DNA from: Notamacropus eugenii
Taxonomy: Eukaryota > Chordata > Mammalia > Diprotodontia > Macropodidae
Length of the DNA: 64,000 bases
Assembly: GCF_028372415.1 (NCBI RefSeq)
Contig: NC_092878.1
Span: forward strand, 28,688,903-28,752,902
Direction of reading: 5' to 3'
This document shows positions 23,448 to 34,850 of this stretch, in pieces. A program made the translations under genes and the position numbers. Each line of letters starts with the position of its first letter. The stretch's first letter is position 1. A model generated the notes under the pieces. The model saw only the letters and a program-made list of their open reading frames with translations, made no database searches and was not told the origin of the DNA.

Positions 23448-23644
23448 GTAAGGATTTGGATGCTGAAGAATAAATTAAGCCTGTTGTGTGACCTGGGGCA
23501 GACCACTTCACTCTACAGCTTAGCTTAACTATTAAAATCAAAGGGTTAGACTTGCATAATTGTCTAATGTCCCTTCCTGCTCTAAAAATGATTACTACTA
23601 GCATTTTTGTGGGATTGTAAATTGAGAGCTGGAAGGGACCTTTG

Positions 23645-23890
23645 TGGTTCAGCTGTTTTAGTCGTGTCTGACTCTTCGTAGTCCCATTTGAGCTGGCAAA
23701 GACACTGGATGTCAGCCTTGGCAAAAATACTGGAGTGGTTTTCCATTTCCTTCTCCAGCTCATTTTACAGATGAGGAAACTGAGGCAAACAGGATTAAGT
23801 GACTCGGCCAGGGTCACACGGCTAGTAAGTGTCTGAAGCCGGATTTGAACTCAGTCTTCCTGACTCCACATCCTGCTCTCTAGTCATCTT
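23645..23890 (-). mobile_element. MAR1-type SINE
   Basis: TTCAGCTGTTTTAGTCGTGT to CTCTAGTCATCTTGCCC, with GATGAGGAAACTGAGGCAAA in the middle. It carries a short internal duplication of the GGCAAA..TACTGGA region. Confidence 0.8.
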
Positions 23891-23904
23891 GCCCAATTCT
23901 TGTT

Positions 23905-24050
23905 TTACAGATGAAAGATAGTGAGACACAGAGCCCCTAAGTTATTAATTAGCCCAAGGACACATAAATGGCAGAGCTGAAATAAAAACTCAGGTCTCCT
24001 GACCTCAAATTCAGCATTCTTTATACCACATTGTATTGCATCTTCAGCTA
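23905..24050 (-). mobile_element. MIR-like SINE fragment
   Basis: TTTTACAGATGAAAGATAGT GAGACAC then CAGGTCTCCTGACCTC. Confidence 0.5.
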
Positions 24051-25384
24051 GGAAGTGCGATGGCTAGACCACTGGGTCGAACTCAAGACTCGTCTTCATG
24101 GAGTTCACATCTGTTTTATCCACTATACAACCCATCACCCTTTGAAGGAAAGACTGCCATACATCACTCAAACCAGGGCCCCTGACTTGTAGCTCACATC
24201 CCTCAAACTTGTCTAGACTCCAGGTACAGGAAAATACCACTTTGATCCTATTGAGTTCTGTGGAACAGTTGAATTTTTAAGTCATCATGTCCCTTTCCAA
24301 TATCTGCTACCATGGTGAAGACATAGGTTCTGTGTAGTATGTGTATAAAGTACCCCCATTCCTTCAAATTCCTTCCAGATGGCAGGATGGCATATTGAAG
24401 AAGATTGAGAATAGTTTTGGTAACAGTAGCAGTATAAAAGCACCCAACAATTTCCGGAGCCTAAGAGTAAAACGACACGTCAGCTGTTTCATCTGAAAGC
24501 CTTGTGGGTAAGGGGATTCCCACGGGGATTCCAAGCATTCCTCTGCGCTTCTAGGATTTCCATTTGCAGAACATTCAGGATACCCAACATTATCCAGAGG
24601 CCATTATGTGCATAAGATAATGTTTCAGGCCTGATGGAGGTGGGGGGGAGACCATCAGAAGGAAAGAGTATTAATAAACGTTGGGCTGCTATCTGATTAC
24701 AAAAGAGATATACATGTATATGTATTAATCTATACACGTATACATGTATCTATATGTGTGTATACACATATGTACTGTATATATTGTTTATATGTAGATA
24801 TGTAATGTATGTTCATTATGCACACATGCTTGTGTGTATGTATATACATATATTCATTCATTCATTTATTTAGAATCAGATAGAAACTTGACTTTTGCTA
24901 ATATCCTCTCTCCTCTGAAACTCCTAATATGAAATTTTCATATATATACATATATGTACGTATGTATGTATACTCATATATATGCACATATATACATATA
25001 TATTTGCACATATATACACATACACACATATACAAAATGACCACTGGAATAATGTTAGGGATGCGGAGTAATCTGTGACATACATAGACATATATGCATA
25101 CATATACATATATGTGCATAGTTATATGTGTGTAACATACACAAATAAACATACTTATATGTATATTGTCTGTGTACATATATATGTATTTGGCACATTA
25201 TGGGAGAAAGGAGAAGAAATAGTGTGCTAGAATCTAACATAGTGGTGTCAGATGTCATATCTATGTGTCTTGCAACAACCCTTGATAAAAGAGTTGCTAT
25301 AGTAGGTGGTGCCGAAAGGAGACAGCTGCTTCTTAGAGATTTATTCTCCTTCATGGTGATATCCTCAAGTTCCTCTCCTAGCCA
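24051..25384 (+). other. Intergenic stretch with TATG/TACA-rich simple sequence
   Basis: From 24700 to 25190 the sequence is dominated by TATACATATATGTA-type words with short CATT and TATG runs, a degenerate microsatellite. The flanks show no gene. Confidence 0.6.
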
Positions 25385-25745
25385 GACCTTCTGAGCTAGG
25401 GAGGCATGCTCCTGACTTGGTACCTTTGCTTAAACTGCTTTCTATGGCTGGGACATCCTCCCTTCCCTTCTCTGCCTATTAATTTCCCACCTATCCTTTG
25501 GAACCTGCCTTTTCAATAAAGCTTTCCCCAATCTTCCTCATCAAATACAATCTTCTCTCTTGTGTCTCACATAGAACTTAGTCCTGTAACTCTCATATAC
25601 ACTTATATGATATTGTATTGATTATCTGTGTTTATGTCTTATCCTCCTTCTAGACTATAACTTCTTGTCTTAACTATATCTTTCCCAGTCATCTGGTATA
25701 GTGCTCTGCACACAGTAGGTGCTTAATGCATGCTGGCTGAGTATG
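25385..25745 (+). mobile_element. CR1/L2-type LINE 3' end
   Basis: CTTTGGAACCTGCCTTTTCA ATAAAGCTTTCCCC, then GCTCTGCACACAGTAGGTGC TTAATGCATGCTGG. Confidence 0.6.
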
Positions 25746-25794
25746 GTTGAAAGGAAACAATGGGCCATAAATATCGCAATTAAGGGCCCTAAGA

Positions 25795-26090
25795 CTGTTG
25801 TTCCTCTTTCATTCTCAAAGAGATGTCATCAGGAAGGTGATGTTTTGACTTGCAAATGAATACGATTTAAGTGAGGTAGAACTGTGCAAAGTTGTAAGCC
25901 TCACTGTCCTCCAGAGTCATTGGAATCCAGTGATAAGACACAGGTCAGGACGACTGGAGATGGCCCGGGATGCGTTGGAAGACTTTGGCTTTTTTAAGCT
26001 AAGGTCTTTCCCAGGTCTCAGTTTGTCTGAGGCAATACCCATTCAGTAATTAAAGACTTGGTAAGAATTGAGGGGAAAGATGACCTCGTT
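25795..26090 (-). mobile_element. SINE with RTE-like tail
   Basis: GATGTCATCAGGAAGGTGAT, CACTGTCCTCCAGAGTCATT and CCAGGTCTCAGTTTGTCTGA are the reverse complement of the copy at 47020-47310. Confidence 0.65.
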
Positions 26091-26277
26091 TGTCCTTTTT
26101 TTAAGGGCCCTGAGATAAGTGCTTACCAAATCATTCACATCAAAAGAAGCATTTTCTCACTCTGAATGCACCAAGCCCTTGATTGAGAGTCTAGAGACCT
26201 GGATTTAAATACCATTTACTAATTGTGTAAATTTAAAGAAATCATTGGACCTCAGTTTCCTTATCAGTAAAATGAAG

Positions 26278-26595
26278 AAGACCTTACTAGACGAGCCGCT
26301 CTTCACTCTGACCCTTGGACCCGCTATGGTATTATTCAATCACCTTCTGCCCCACCATTACTCCCCAAAGTCTTCATGGCCTTACCATCCATCCTATTGC
26401 TTTCCTTGCCAGAACCTGAGCCCTCCCTGGCCTTTCCATATGCCATGAACTGAACATGAACATGAGCTTTCCTTTGTGTATTTCCTCCACCAATTAGAAT
26501 ATGAACTTCTTGAGAGCCGGGCTGTCTCGATTTTCTGTTTGTATCCTTAGCATTAAGCACAGAGTTGGCATACAGTAAGCATTTAATAAAGACTT
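26278..26595 (+). mobile_element. CR1/L2-type LINE 3' end
   Basis: AGAATATGAACTTCTTGAGA GCCGGGCTGTCTC to GGCATACAGTAAGCATTTAA TAAA. Confidence 0.6.
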
Positions 26596-26840
26596 TTTAT
26601 TCCCCTCCAGGCTCCACATCAGACTCTCTCTGCTACTTTTTCCACCATTCTCCCAGATGTTTACTTTCCTTCTCATCCATCCCTCCCCAATTTTTTTTCT
26701 GCTTTCTTTTACGTATTTTCTTCCTCCATTGGGACATAAGCTCCTTGAGGGCAAGAACTTTCTTTTCTTTTGTGTAGTTTCCAGCACTTAGCATAGTGCC
26801 TAGAATATAGTAAGTGTTTAATAAATGCAGGTGATTGTTG
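26596..26840 (+). mobile_element. CR1/L2-type LINE 3' end, second copy
   Basis: GGACATAAGCTCCTTGAGGG CAAGAACTTTC to TAGTAAGTGTTTAATAAATG. It abuts the previous copy in tandem. Confidence 0.6.
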
Positions 26841-26939
26841 CTGTTGCTGTTTTCCATCCCATTCCTTCTAGCCCTAAGATTCTGTAGTTCATCTATAATT
26901 ATCCTTGTTTTTATACATTGAGGCAGCTGTTATCTCCCT

Positions 26940-27120
26940 AATGTGAATATTCTTTCCAATGTTGATTATTTGTTTATGTCTTATCCCTCTTCTAGACCGT
27001 AAGTTCTATGAGAACCAAGTCTTATCTAAACTTTATTTCTTTCCTAGCATTTTACACAGTGCTCCGCACACAGTAGGTGCTCAATATGTGTTTGCTGAGT
27101 ATTGTTGAATCACAGCCCAT
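26940..27120 (+). mobile_element. CR1/L2-type LINE 3' end, third copy
   Basis: CCGTAAGTTCTATGAGAACC to GCTCCGCACACAGTAGGTGC TCAATATG. Confidence 0.55.
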
Positions 27121-27239
27121 CCATGCCTGCCCGTCCTGTGGAATTCTCATCCATATCCTCCCATAAATCCGTCACACAGGGGGAGGCTATGGGCCTTCTC
27201 TAGATCGTTTGTCATTATGTGGTTACCAGTGAAATATAC

Positions 27240-27485
27240 AGGCAATTGATGGTGAAGAGTGCTGGGCATGGAGTCAAGAGAGACTTGAGTTCAAATTTGG
27301 TCTCAGATACCTACTAGTGGTATGGCCCTGGGCAAGTCACTTAACCTCTGTCTGCCTCAGTTTCCTCAGAGGTAAAGGGAAATCACCTCCTGGGGTTGTT
27401 GTGAGGATCTAGTGAGATAATATTTATAAGGCATTTAACCCAGTGCCTGGCACATAGTAGGAGCTTAATAAGTGCTTGTTCCTTT
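27240..27485 (+). mobile_element. THER/MIR-type SINE
   Basis: GGTGAAGAGTGCTGGGCATG head; GGGTTGTTGTGAGGATCTAG and CAGTGCCTGGCACATAGTAG tail. Confidence 0.75.
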
Positions 27486-27896
27486 CCTACAAGTTTTCCC
27501 TCTGTGTAGCTAGCTCATCCTTTTTTTCAATTACCCATTTCTCTGAATCTGTCCTTTATGTCGCTTCTTCACAATCCTCCATTTGTAATGTTTATCTTAC
27601 AAAGCCTTTCACAGCTTTTCCCTATCTTTCCAGCTTCACTGAATATTGCTCCCCCTCCCACACACTATAATTCAGATAAACTGATCTTTCTATTCCAAAC
27701 ACAAGACACTTGATATCTTCTCTCTCTCTCTTTGTACTGCCCATAGACCTTCATGTTTTCAATGCATTCCTTCATTTTTCAAATTTGCCGCATAGAATCT
27801 GTCTTCCTTCAAGATGCAATCATGCACAAGTCAAGCCATTGTGATGTCACTGGTCCTCCGCGAAAGAAGGAAAACAGTGATATTTTTGTGATGGTA

Positions 27897-29003
27897 AATT
27901 AGGCCATCATGCGTCTCAATTCTTACCTCACCCTTAGTTATTGAATGGAAATTGCCTCAGAAAAACTGAGACCTGGGAAAGACCTTAATTTTTTTTTTAT
28001 TTTCACATTAATCATATTGTAAAGAAGAATTAGAACCAATGGGAGAAACCATAAGAAAAAGAAATAAAACAAAACAACAGGAACACCAAAAAGAGAGAAC
28101 ATGTAGACTCCATAGTTCTTTCTGTGGATGTGGATAGCATTTTCCATTGTGAGTCTTGGAGTTGTCTTAGATCCTTGAATTGCTGAGAAGAGCCAAGTCT
28201 ATGAAAGTTAGTCATCACACAATGTGGCTGTTACTGTATACAATGTTCTTCTGGTTCTGCTCACTTTACTCTGCATCAGTTCATGTAAGTCTTTCCAGGT
28301 TTTTCTGAAGTCCTCCTGCTCATCATTTTTTTATAGCACAATAGTATTCCATTACATTCACATACCACAGCTTGTTTGGTCATTCCCCAATTGATGGGCA
28401 TTCCCTCAATTTCCAACTCTCTGCCACTGAGCTATAAACATTTTTGTACGTGTGGGTCCTTTTTCCATTTTTATGATCTTTTTGGGATACAGACCTAGAA
28501 GTGGTATTGCTGAGTCAAAGAGTGTGCACAGTTTTACAGCCCTTTGGGCATAATTCCAAATTGCTCTCTGGAATGGTTGGATCAGTTCATAATTCCACCA
28601 ACAACAATGCATTAGTGTTCCAATTTTCCCACATCTTCCCCAACATTTATCGTTTTCCTGTTTTGTCATGTTAGCCAATCTGATAGGTGTGAGGTAGTAC
28701 CTCAGAGTTTTATTGATTTACATTTCTCTAAATAATAGTGATTTAGAGCTTTTTTTCATATGACTATAGATAGCTTTAATTTGAAAGACCTTCATTTAGA
28801 AAGGCCAAGAAAGGCTACTGCATCCCAGGCCATTGCCAGTCATCTTGACTCTTTTCTTACCACTGGACTTCAGTGACTTTAAAGGAAAGAGTAAGGCTAA
28901 CCACTTGGCAAAGCTCTGCCTCACTTAAATCCAATTCACCCACAAGTCACGATATCACCCTCATGACATCATTGGTCCTCCAGGAGAACGAAAGATGAAC
29001 AGC
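27897..29003 (+). mobile_element. SINE with RTE-like tail, split by an L1
   Basis: Left part 27897-27991 (TTGCCTCAGAAAAACTGAGA CCTGGGAAAGACC); right part 28783-29003 (AAAGGCCAAGAAAGGCTACT...ACATCATTGGTCCTCC). The two join into the same order as the copy at 47020-47310. Confidence 0.7.
27977..28797 (-). mobile_element. 5'-truncated L1 with 15-bp target-site duplication
   Basis: The T-run at 27989-27998 is the poly(A) tail of a minus-strand L1. Plus-strand text such as CACAATAGTATTCCATTACA, GGGATACAGACCTAGAAGTG and GGTTGGATCAGTTCATAATT CCACCAACAAC is the antisense of the L1 3' region. It is bounded by GAAAGACCTTAATTT (27977-27991) and GAAAGACCTTCATTT (28783-28797), 14 of 15 identical. Confidence 0.8.
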
Positions 29004-29029
29004 AGGTACTACCTTCTCTATGAACCTTT

Positions 29030-29290
29030 TTGAATCCTCTAAACTGGTGGTGCCCTCCCTTTTAAATTACTTTGCACTAATGAACTTATATTGTATTTAT
29101 GTTTATTCTGCATATACTTTTAAATGTATTTCTCTCCCCCTTCCCCCATTAGAAGGTAAGCTCCTTCCCAGGAAGGGTTGAGTCCTTCCAAGAAGGGATC
29201 GTCTCCTTCCTTGTATTTGCGTCTTTATCACTTAGCACAATTTCTGGCACATAGTAGAAACTTAATAAATACTTGTCCATTGATTGATGA
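29030..29290 (+). mobile_element. CR1/L2-type LINE 3' end
   Basis: CACTTAGCACAATTTCTGGC ACATAGTAGAAACTTAATAA ATACTTG. Confidence 0.6.
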
Positions 29291-29748
29291 CACCTGGGGT
29301 AGATATGGAGAGACAGATGGAAAAGGGAGTATGTTTTAGACAGAAGGTATGGCTTGGGCAAAACTACTAAAGTTGAAGCGAGAATGCTATGTCCAGGAAT
29401 ACCCAGTCACCTTTCATCTCCAGAGCCATTCAATCTGTCGGCCAAGTAGCCACCAATCTCACTGGGGCTTCTGCCCTATACTGATTGACCAGTTTGTTCA
29501 GACTGCCATTCTAGAGCTTCAGTCAGTTCCCTAAAATGGGATTCTTGAGAAACCAAGTGAGACCCATTTTACTGTGTACTTTGGCTGACCTGCCAGAGTT
29601 GACTGTTCCAAGGACATCACATGAGCATGAGTGGGAGGGAGAGTTTTCTTAGCTGAGGAACTCAGCCTGTACGTGGATCCTTCCAAACTAAGGTAATCCC
29701 ACCAAACTTCTTGTCTAGAAAAGATATCAGCTCCAACTCCAGATTTTG

Positions 29749-30000
29749 TTCTTCAGTCATTTTCCAGTTGTGTCTGACTTTTTGTGACTCCATTTGGGGT
29801 TTTCTTGGCAAGGATTCTGGAGTGGTTTGCCATTTCCTTCTCCAGCTCATTTGACAGATGAGGAAACTGAGGCAAAGAAGGTTAAGTGACTTGCCCAGGG
29901 TCACACAACTGGTAAGTGTCTGAGATCAGATTTAAACTCAGAGAGATGAGTCTTCCCGACTTCAGAGCTGGCGCTCTATCCACTGTGCCACCCTAGCCAC
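29749..30000 (-). mobile_element. MAR1-type SINE upstream of CAPN3
   Basis: TTCTTCAGTCATTTTCCAGT to TATCCACTGTGCCACCCTAG, nearly full length. It ends about 190 bp before the MEF2-type site of CAPN3. Confidence 0.83.
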
Positions 30001-30149
30001 TATCTCTAGACAGCATTCTGCTATCCCATCAGAGTCTTAGAGATGAAAAATGTACATTCTCAAAAAGACCCACAGTGATACACGCTCATAGAAATTTCCC
30101 TAGCTAAGTCTCTGAAGTAAGACAACTTAGAAAACAGTCTCCTGCTAGC

Positions 30150-30236
30150 CTCTCTTATGCTCACATGCATTAACCTTCTTCATGTTTATTTTTAGTTGTC
30201 TTGGCTCGAGCTTCTCTGAGCCCCGATACAGACACG
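30150..30236 (+). promoter_or_regulatory. CAPN3: CAPN3 muscle promoter: MEF2-type site and E-box
   Basis: TTATTTTTAG at 30186-30195 is, on the minus strand, CTAAAAATAA, a full match to the MEF2 consensus YTAWWWWTAR. It lies about 45 bp upstream of the stretch resembling the start of mammalian CAPN3 mRNA, so it may also serve as the TATA-like element. An E-box, CACATG, is at 30162-30167. Both are typical of skeletal-muscle promoters, which fits p94 expression. A MAR1-type SINE ends about 190 bp upstream. Factor binding is inferred. Confidence 0.55.
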
Positions 30237-30576
30237 CACACTCTCCTTCTCTCTGGCATACATGCTCCTGCGAAGAACCCCTGAGATAAAAGTGACTTTT
30301 CTTGTTCCTTGATCAGAAAAAAAAAAGTAATCTCCAGGGGACCCTATGATGACACCAAGCTATCTGGGCTGGACATGTGCAGAACAACTTTCTAGAGAGT
30401 TTTAAAATTTTGAAGTCTCAATGTTGACATTGTCTCTAAAAGGACCGTCTCTCAGAGGACAAAGCCTTCGGTTGTGCGGCACTAACTTCCTCTTTACTGT
30501 TGCTTCCTTCCCTTGGAGGTAACACTATCTTCATTTCTTTTGAAAACGGGTTTTTTTCCTTCTTAATTTGCCAGTG
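30237..30576 (+). other. CAPN3: CAPN3 5'UTR (muscle transcript)
   Basis: CACTCTCCTTCTCTCTGGCA near 30239 and GTTGCTTCCTTCCCTTGGAG near 30500 resemble the start and end of the human CAPN3 leader as I remember it. No SINE interrupts the stretch, consistent with transcribed, conserved sequence. The exact start site is inferred. Confidence 0.6.
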
Positions 30577-30885
30577 ATGCCAACAGTCATTAAAGCTTCG
30601 GTGGCTCAGCCTATAGGGGCTGGGCCACTCTCCCCAGGACTGGTTCCTCCTCCGGTCCATGCCTCATCCACCGATACAGGTGGGGCGAATTCTGGGGGCA
30701 TCTATTCAGCTATTATCAGCCGGAACTTCCCTATTATTGGAGTGAAGGAGAAGACTTTTGAGCAGTTACACAAGAAATGTCTAGAAAAGAAGGTTCTGTA
30801 TCTGGATCCTGATTTCCCCCCTGATGAGACCTCTCTGTTCTACAGCCAGAAGTTCCCCATCCAATTTGTCTGGAAGAGACCACCG
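30577..30885 (+). CDS. CAPN3: CAPN3 exon 1, muscle (p94) form, 103 codons
   Basis: The exon encodes the N-terminus of calpain-3, the muscle-specific Ca2+-dependent cysteine protease bound to titin and mutated in LGMD2A/R1 in humans. It starts [16 protein letters not shown], a variable Pro/Gly/Ser-rich p94-specific NS segment (about residues 1-40). The near-invariant [20 protein letters not shown] and [20 protein letters not shown] follow, then FVWKRPP. ATG at 30577 is chosen by homology; it has G at -3. The in-frame TTG nine bases upstream is not a likely start. The exon is 309 bp and ends in phase 0 before GTGAGT, as in the human gene from memory. The NS segment differs most from human. Catalytic residues lie in exons beyond the window. 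Confidence 0.97.
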
Positions 30886-32128
30886 GTGAGTAGCTGGCTA
30901 TTTTCTGTTCTCACAGAAGGTTCTTGCACTCACTCCCTGCTCCCCCCCATTCAGCTGTCACCACTGCACATGTGTGCTAGAGGAGGGCATCCTGTAAATT
31001 GTGTTGTTGAATCCTTCTCCCAAATCTGAAGGAGGAAGGAGGAAAGTGTGTGATCTTGGCTACAACTAAGTTCCAGAAATATCAAGACAGAAAGAGGGAT
31101 TTAGGACCCGATTTTCTTTTCAAGATTGATATTACTTGCTTTTTATCACTGAAGCTCTACCTTAACTTATTGGATAAAAGGAAATGTCATCTATTTTTTC
31201 CAAGTAAATCTTACTCAATGTAGCTCCTCTCTCTTCTCTTTAATATTTTGATTTGGGTTTTGTGGGAGGGTTTTGGAAGGTTTCACTTTCTCAGGCTGAA
31301 ATAATATTGATCATTTAGTCTGCTAGGGGTAATATGTTTCTGAAACATATTACTGGGAAACACTGAGACATCAGAAAGAATTAATTGTGAGCAAATTTCT
31401 CATCAATAGTCACACATTTCCGAGCGCCACAGAATATTGAGTTGGAAGGGAAATGCCTGCTCCCACTTTCTCATTTTACAGATGGGACACTTGAGGCTCA
31501 AAGAGGTCAGATGAACTTATCCAAAGTTGAATAACTGATCAGAGGTAGCACCAGGATTAAACCTAGCTCTCAGAACTCCCATCTGGGACTTTTACCTAAC
31601 TTTTTGTGTTACTAATTATCACTAACCTCGATAAAAGAAAATGAATGTACACTCGTTTTCTTCACTGCTCACTCCTGTTCTTCCACCAACAGGATGCTTA
31701 TTCTCTGTTATCATTCATCAGCCATGAATAACGATTTCATTTTCTTTGAAAGAGGGAGAAAATTCTTCTAATCTTATAACCTACGTGTTTTGATAAATAA
31801 CGTGAGCTCTTCTCCCATCAGGACAGTATGGTGTATGGTGTGACATAGTGACCTCTCCTGGAGACTTCTCTGTTTGGGAGAGAGGACTGGGAAGCAATCA
31901 GAATGTGTTGAGCAGATAAGTGTTAAAGATCAGGAAATTAAGTAAATACTGTTCAATGACTTGGGAGCGCCTTACTACCCAGGAAGCATTGGTCCAAAGA
32001 GTCCCACTCAGCATCTGCAGAGCATGTTTTTGACTAGAAATGTTGATAGATTTTATTTATGTTTGAAAGATAAATCAAGTCTAATCAAAGTCAAAAGATG
32101 TTTATTAAGCTTGTATTTATGGGCAGTT
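30886..32128 (+). other. CAPN3: Start of CAPN3 intron 1
   Basis: The donor is GTGAGT. A MIR-like fragment (GAGTTGGAAGGGAAATGCC...TTTTACAGATGGG) is at 31430-31570. The rest carries no recognised repeat or exon and could hold conserved regulatory sequence. Confidence 0.65.
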
Positions 32129-32375
32129 AGATGGCATAGTGAATGCAGAGTGCCAGGCCTGGAGCCAGGAAGACTCATGTTTCTGAGTTCAAATCTGGCA
32201 TCAGACACTTCTTAGCCATGTGACTCTGGGCAAGTCACTTAACCCTGTTTACCTCAATTTCCTCATCAACAAAATGAGCTGGAGAAGGAAAAGGCAAACT
32301 GCTCCAGTATCTTTGTCAAGAAAACCCCAAATGGGTCACCAAGAGTCTGACACAACTAAAACTGACCAAACAACA
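32129..32375 (+). mobile_element. MAR1-type SINE
   Basis: GGGCAGTTAGATGGCATAGT head, ATGTGACTCTGGGCAAGTCA middle, CTGACCAAACAACAG tail. Confidence 0.83.
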
Positions 32376-32447
32376 GCTGTGCCAGTTAATGACATCAGTG
32401 CCACTGTATGAACTGTTTAGCAACAGATGGCCTGTGTGGCCACAAAT

Positions 32448-32542
32448 CAATCTCTCTCTCTCTCTCTCTCTCCCCTCTCTCTGTCTGTCTCCCTCCATCC
32501 CCCCTCCCTCCCCTCTCTCTGTCTCTGTCTCTGTCTCTCTCA
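32448..32542. repeat. (CT)n / (CTGTCT)n microsatellite
   Basis: Pyrimidine-only run of TCTCTCTC, CTGTCTGTCT and CCCTCC blocks. Confidence 0.9.
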
Positions 32543-32679
32543 TCTACCATTATAGTAATTTTTTTATCCATATTTGTGATTTCACTAGTATAGGGAATTC
32601 TCAGTAAGAAACTTCCTCAGTGGATAGAGATTGGCACCTTCTCTGAGGGCTGAAGCCAGGATAGGAAGGGGGAGGGACA

Positions 32680-32870
32680 GTGTGGCAAAATGGATAGTGT
32701 TAGACTTAAAATTCAGGAAGACCTGAATTCAAGTTCTATTCCTATCAGTTACTAGCTTTGTGACCCAAGGCACATCATTCGACCACTCTGTATCTCAATT
32801 TCTCATTTGTAAAATAGAGAGATTAGATCCAGTGGCCTTTAAGGTGCCGAACAGGTTGTATGATCTTACT
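32680..32870 (+). mobile_element. MIR-type SINE
   Basis: AGTGTGGCAAAATGGATAGT head, AGCTTTGTGACCCAAGGCAC and CATTTGTAAAATAGAGAG. Confidence 0.6.
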
Positions 32871-32899
32871 GCCATCTTATCTTGTCTCTATCCTGTTTC

Positions 32900-33035
32900 G
32901 TGTTTGCATGTTGTCGTCCCTATGGGATTGTGAGCTCCTTGAGAGTGGGCCCTCTCTTTAGCTTTTCTTTGTATCCCCAACACTTAGCACAATGTCTGGC
33001 ACATAGTAGGTGCTTAATTAATGAGTATTGGCTGA
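32900..33035 (+). mobile_element. CR1/L2-type LINE 3' end
   Basis: GGGATTGTGAGCTCCTTGAG to AATGTCTGGCACATAGTAGG TGCTTAATTAATGAG. Confidence 0.65.
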
Positions 33036-33300
33036 CTGGCTGTGACCTCGCTAGGTTACTATTCCCTTAGCCATAAAACATATCTATCTCCAGTCTTTGT
33101 GTAGCAGTTAGATCATGGTGAGGCTCGTGATGATGATTATGTATTATGTAATGGAAGATTATACATATGTAATGGAAATCTGTGCTTGCAGCCAGGATAA
33201 ATCATGCTCAGTCCCTCAGCTGAAACCCTTCCCAGTCTGCTTTTTCAGTGCCTTCCATGAGTTGGTCCACTCGGACGTGCTTTTCCACCTGGACACTCTC

Positions 33301-33545
33301 TGTTATTGTTCAGCTGTTTCAGTCATGTCTGACTCTTCATGACCCCTTTTGGGGTTTTCCTGGCAAGATACCAGAGTAGTTTGCCATTTCCTTCTCCAGC
33401 TCATTTTACAAATGAGGAAACTGAGGCAAACAGGATGAAGTGACTTGCCCAGGGTCACACAGCTAGAAAGTATCTGTGACAGTATTTGAACTCAGGATGA
33501 TGAATGAGTCTTGCCCAGTACTCTATGCACTGCACTACCTCACTG
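33301..33545 (-). mobile_element. MAR1-type SINE
   Basis: TTCAGCTGTTTCAGTCATGT to ACTCTATGCACTGCACTACC. Confidence 0.85.
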
Positions 33546-33757
33546 CCTTGATCTGACACTAGTCTAAAATAATCTGGATAGAAATACTGTCATAAGATTC
33601 TTCTGTCTGTTTTCTTTTCTCCAAGAAGCTTGCTTTCCCAAAGAACTTTTCCCTATTAGATTAGTGCGTTGATCTAAGGACACAGTGACAGCCTTTTAGA
33701 CTCTGGCTTTTTGAGGTTGGGACCAAATGAGGTACTCGAAAGTCACTGAATATTTTT

Positions 33758-33905
33758 TTTTTATTTTTTTGGTGAGGCAATCTGAGTTAAGTGACTTGTG
33801 CAGGGTCACACAGCTAGTAAGTATCAAGTATGTGAGGTCATATTTGAATTCAGGTCCTCCTGATTCCAGGGCCAGTGCTCTATCCACTGTACCACCTAGC
33901 TGCTC
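33758..33905 (-). mobile_element. SINE head fragment (MAR1/THER class)
   Basis: AAGTGACTTGTGCAGGGTCA CACAGCTAGTAAG to CTATCCACTGTACCACCTAG CTGC, preceded by a T-run. Confidence 0.7.
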
Positions 33906-34850
33906 AAAAGTCAATATTTAACACAAGGAAGTTTACTTTGCCCTAATGTGGCAAGGATATACAACAAGGATACAATGACATTTAGCTTTTCCTTTTTTTG
34001 GTCATTAGGTCATCAGGGTATGACAGTTCTCCAGGTCTTAGACACCCACCAAATCTGAGAGACCTTCATTGCACATAGCTGGGGATTTTTTATGGCCCTA
34101 AATGACAGGTCCCAGCTGTCTGAGTGCTAGGGCGTAGGATTAAAGGGAGGCAAGACATGTATGAGGGAAAACCAATCAAAGCCCCAGGGACAGCTTTGTC
34201 TCCTTTTAGATAAAGCTTCCCCATGTTGTGGGTGGGAGAAAAAAAAATGCTGCATCAGAGAAATATTGATCCTACAATACTAAATTTTTATATATGAGAT
34301 GTGATTGTAAAGGAATGAAAATGATTCCTCAATCCCACAATGTAAAAATCAGGCTTCTTGTCATCCTTAATACCTGTAAATTTACCAGGAAACACCAGAG
34401 AGATGATTCCCTTTTCCCTCCTACATCTAGTCACACTTTAATATAACCTTTTTTCTATGCAACCCCACACCCTAAAAAAGGTCACACGCACATAGCAACC
34501 AGCCTCTTCACCCCAGAGTTACTGCCATCTTCGTAGGCAATGAGGAAATCCAGGATATTGTAACACCTCCAGAACATTTTCAAGAAATGCCAGTGTTTCA
34601 ACATGCAGAGAAATGGTGAGCTAAACAGATATAGATGTATCTATATAGAGATAATAGATACATATATATAATGTGTATATAGAATATACACATTTATGAA
34701 CACACATAGAGATATATGTCTATATATCTTCATTGTAAACTGTAACCTGGTCTGTCAGAATTCTGCTAGGAGAAGAGAATTATTCCCATTGGATTAAGTG
34801 AGAATCGCATAGGGTTATTACATGTAGTGAGGGCAATCGATGAGGAATCA
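33906..34850 (+). other. CAPN3: CAPN3 intron 1, no recognised repeat
   Basis: Only a short TATATAGA-rich tract near 34630-34725 stands out. No exon or gene is seen. Confidence 0.5.

Noticed and set aside
23353..23817. 154-codon minus-strand ORF with a poly Tyr-Ile stretch
   Set aside because: The translation is a (TA)n microsatellite joined to a SINE.
30568..31029. 153-codon ORF starting at a TTG and running past the CAPN3 exon
   Set aside because: The real start is ATG 30577 by homology, and the last third is intron read-through after the GTGAGT donor at 30886.
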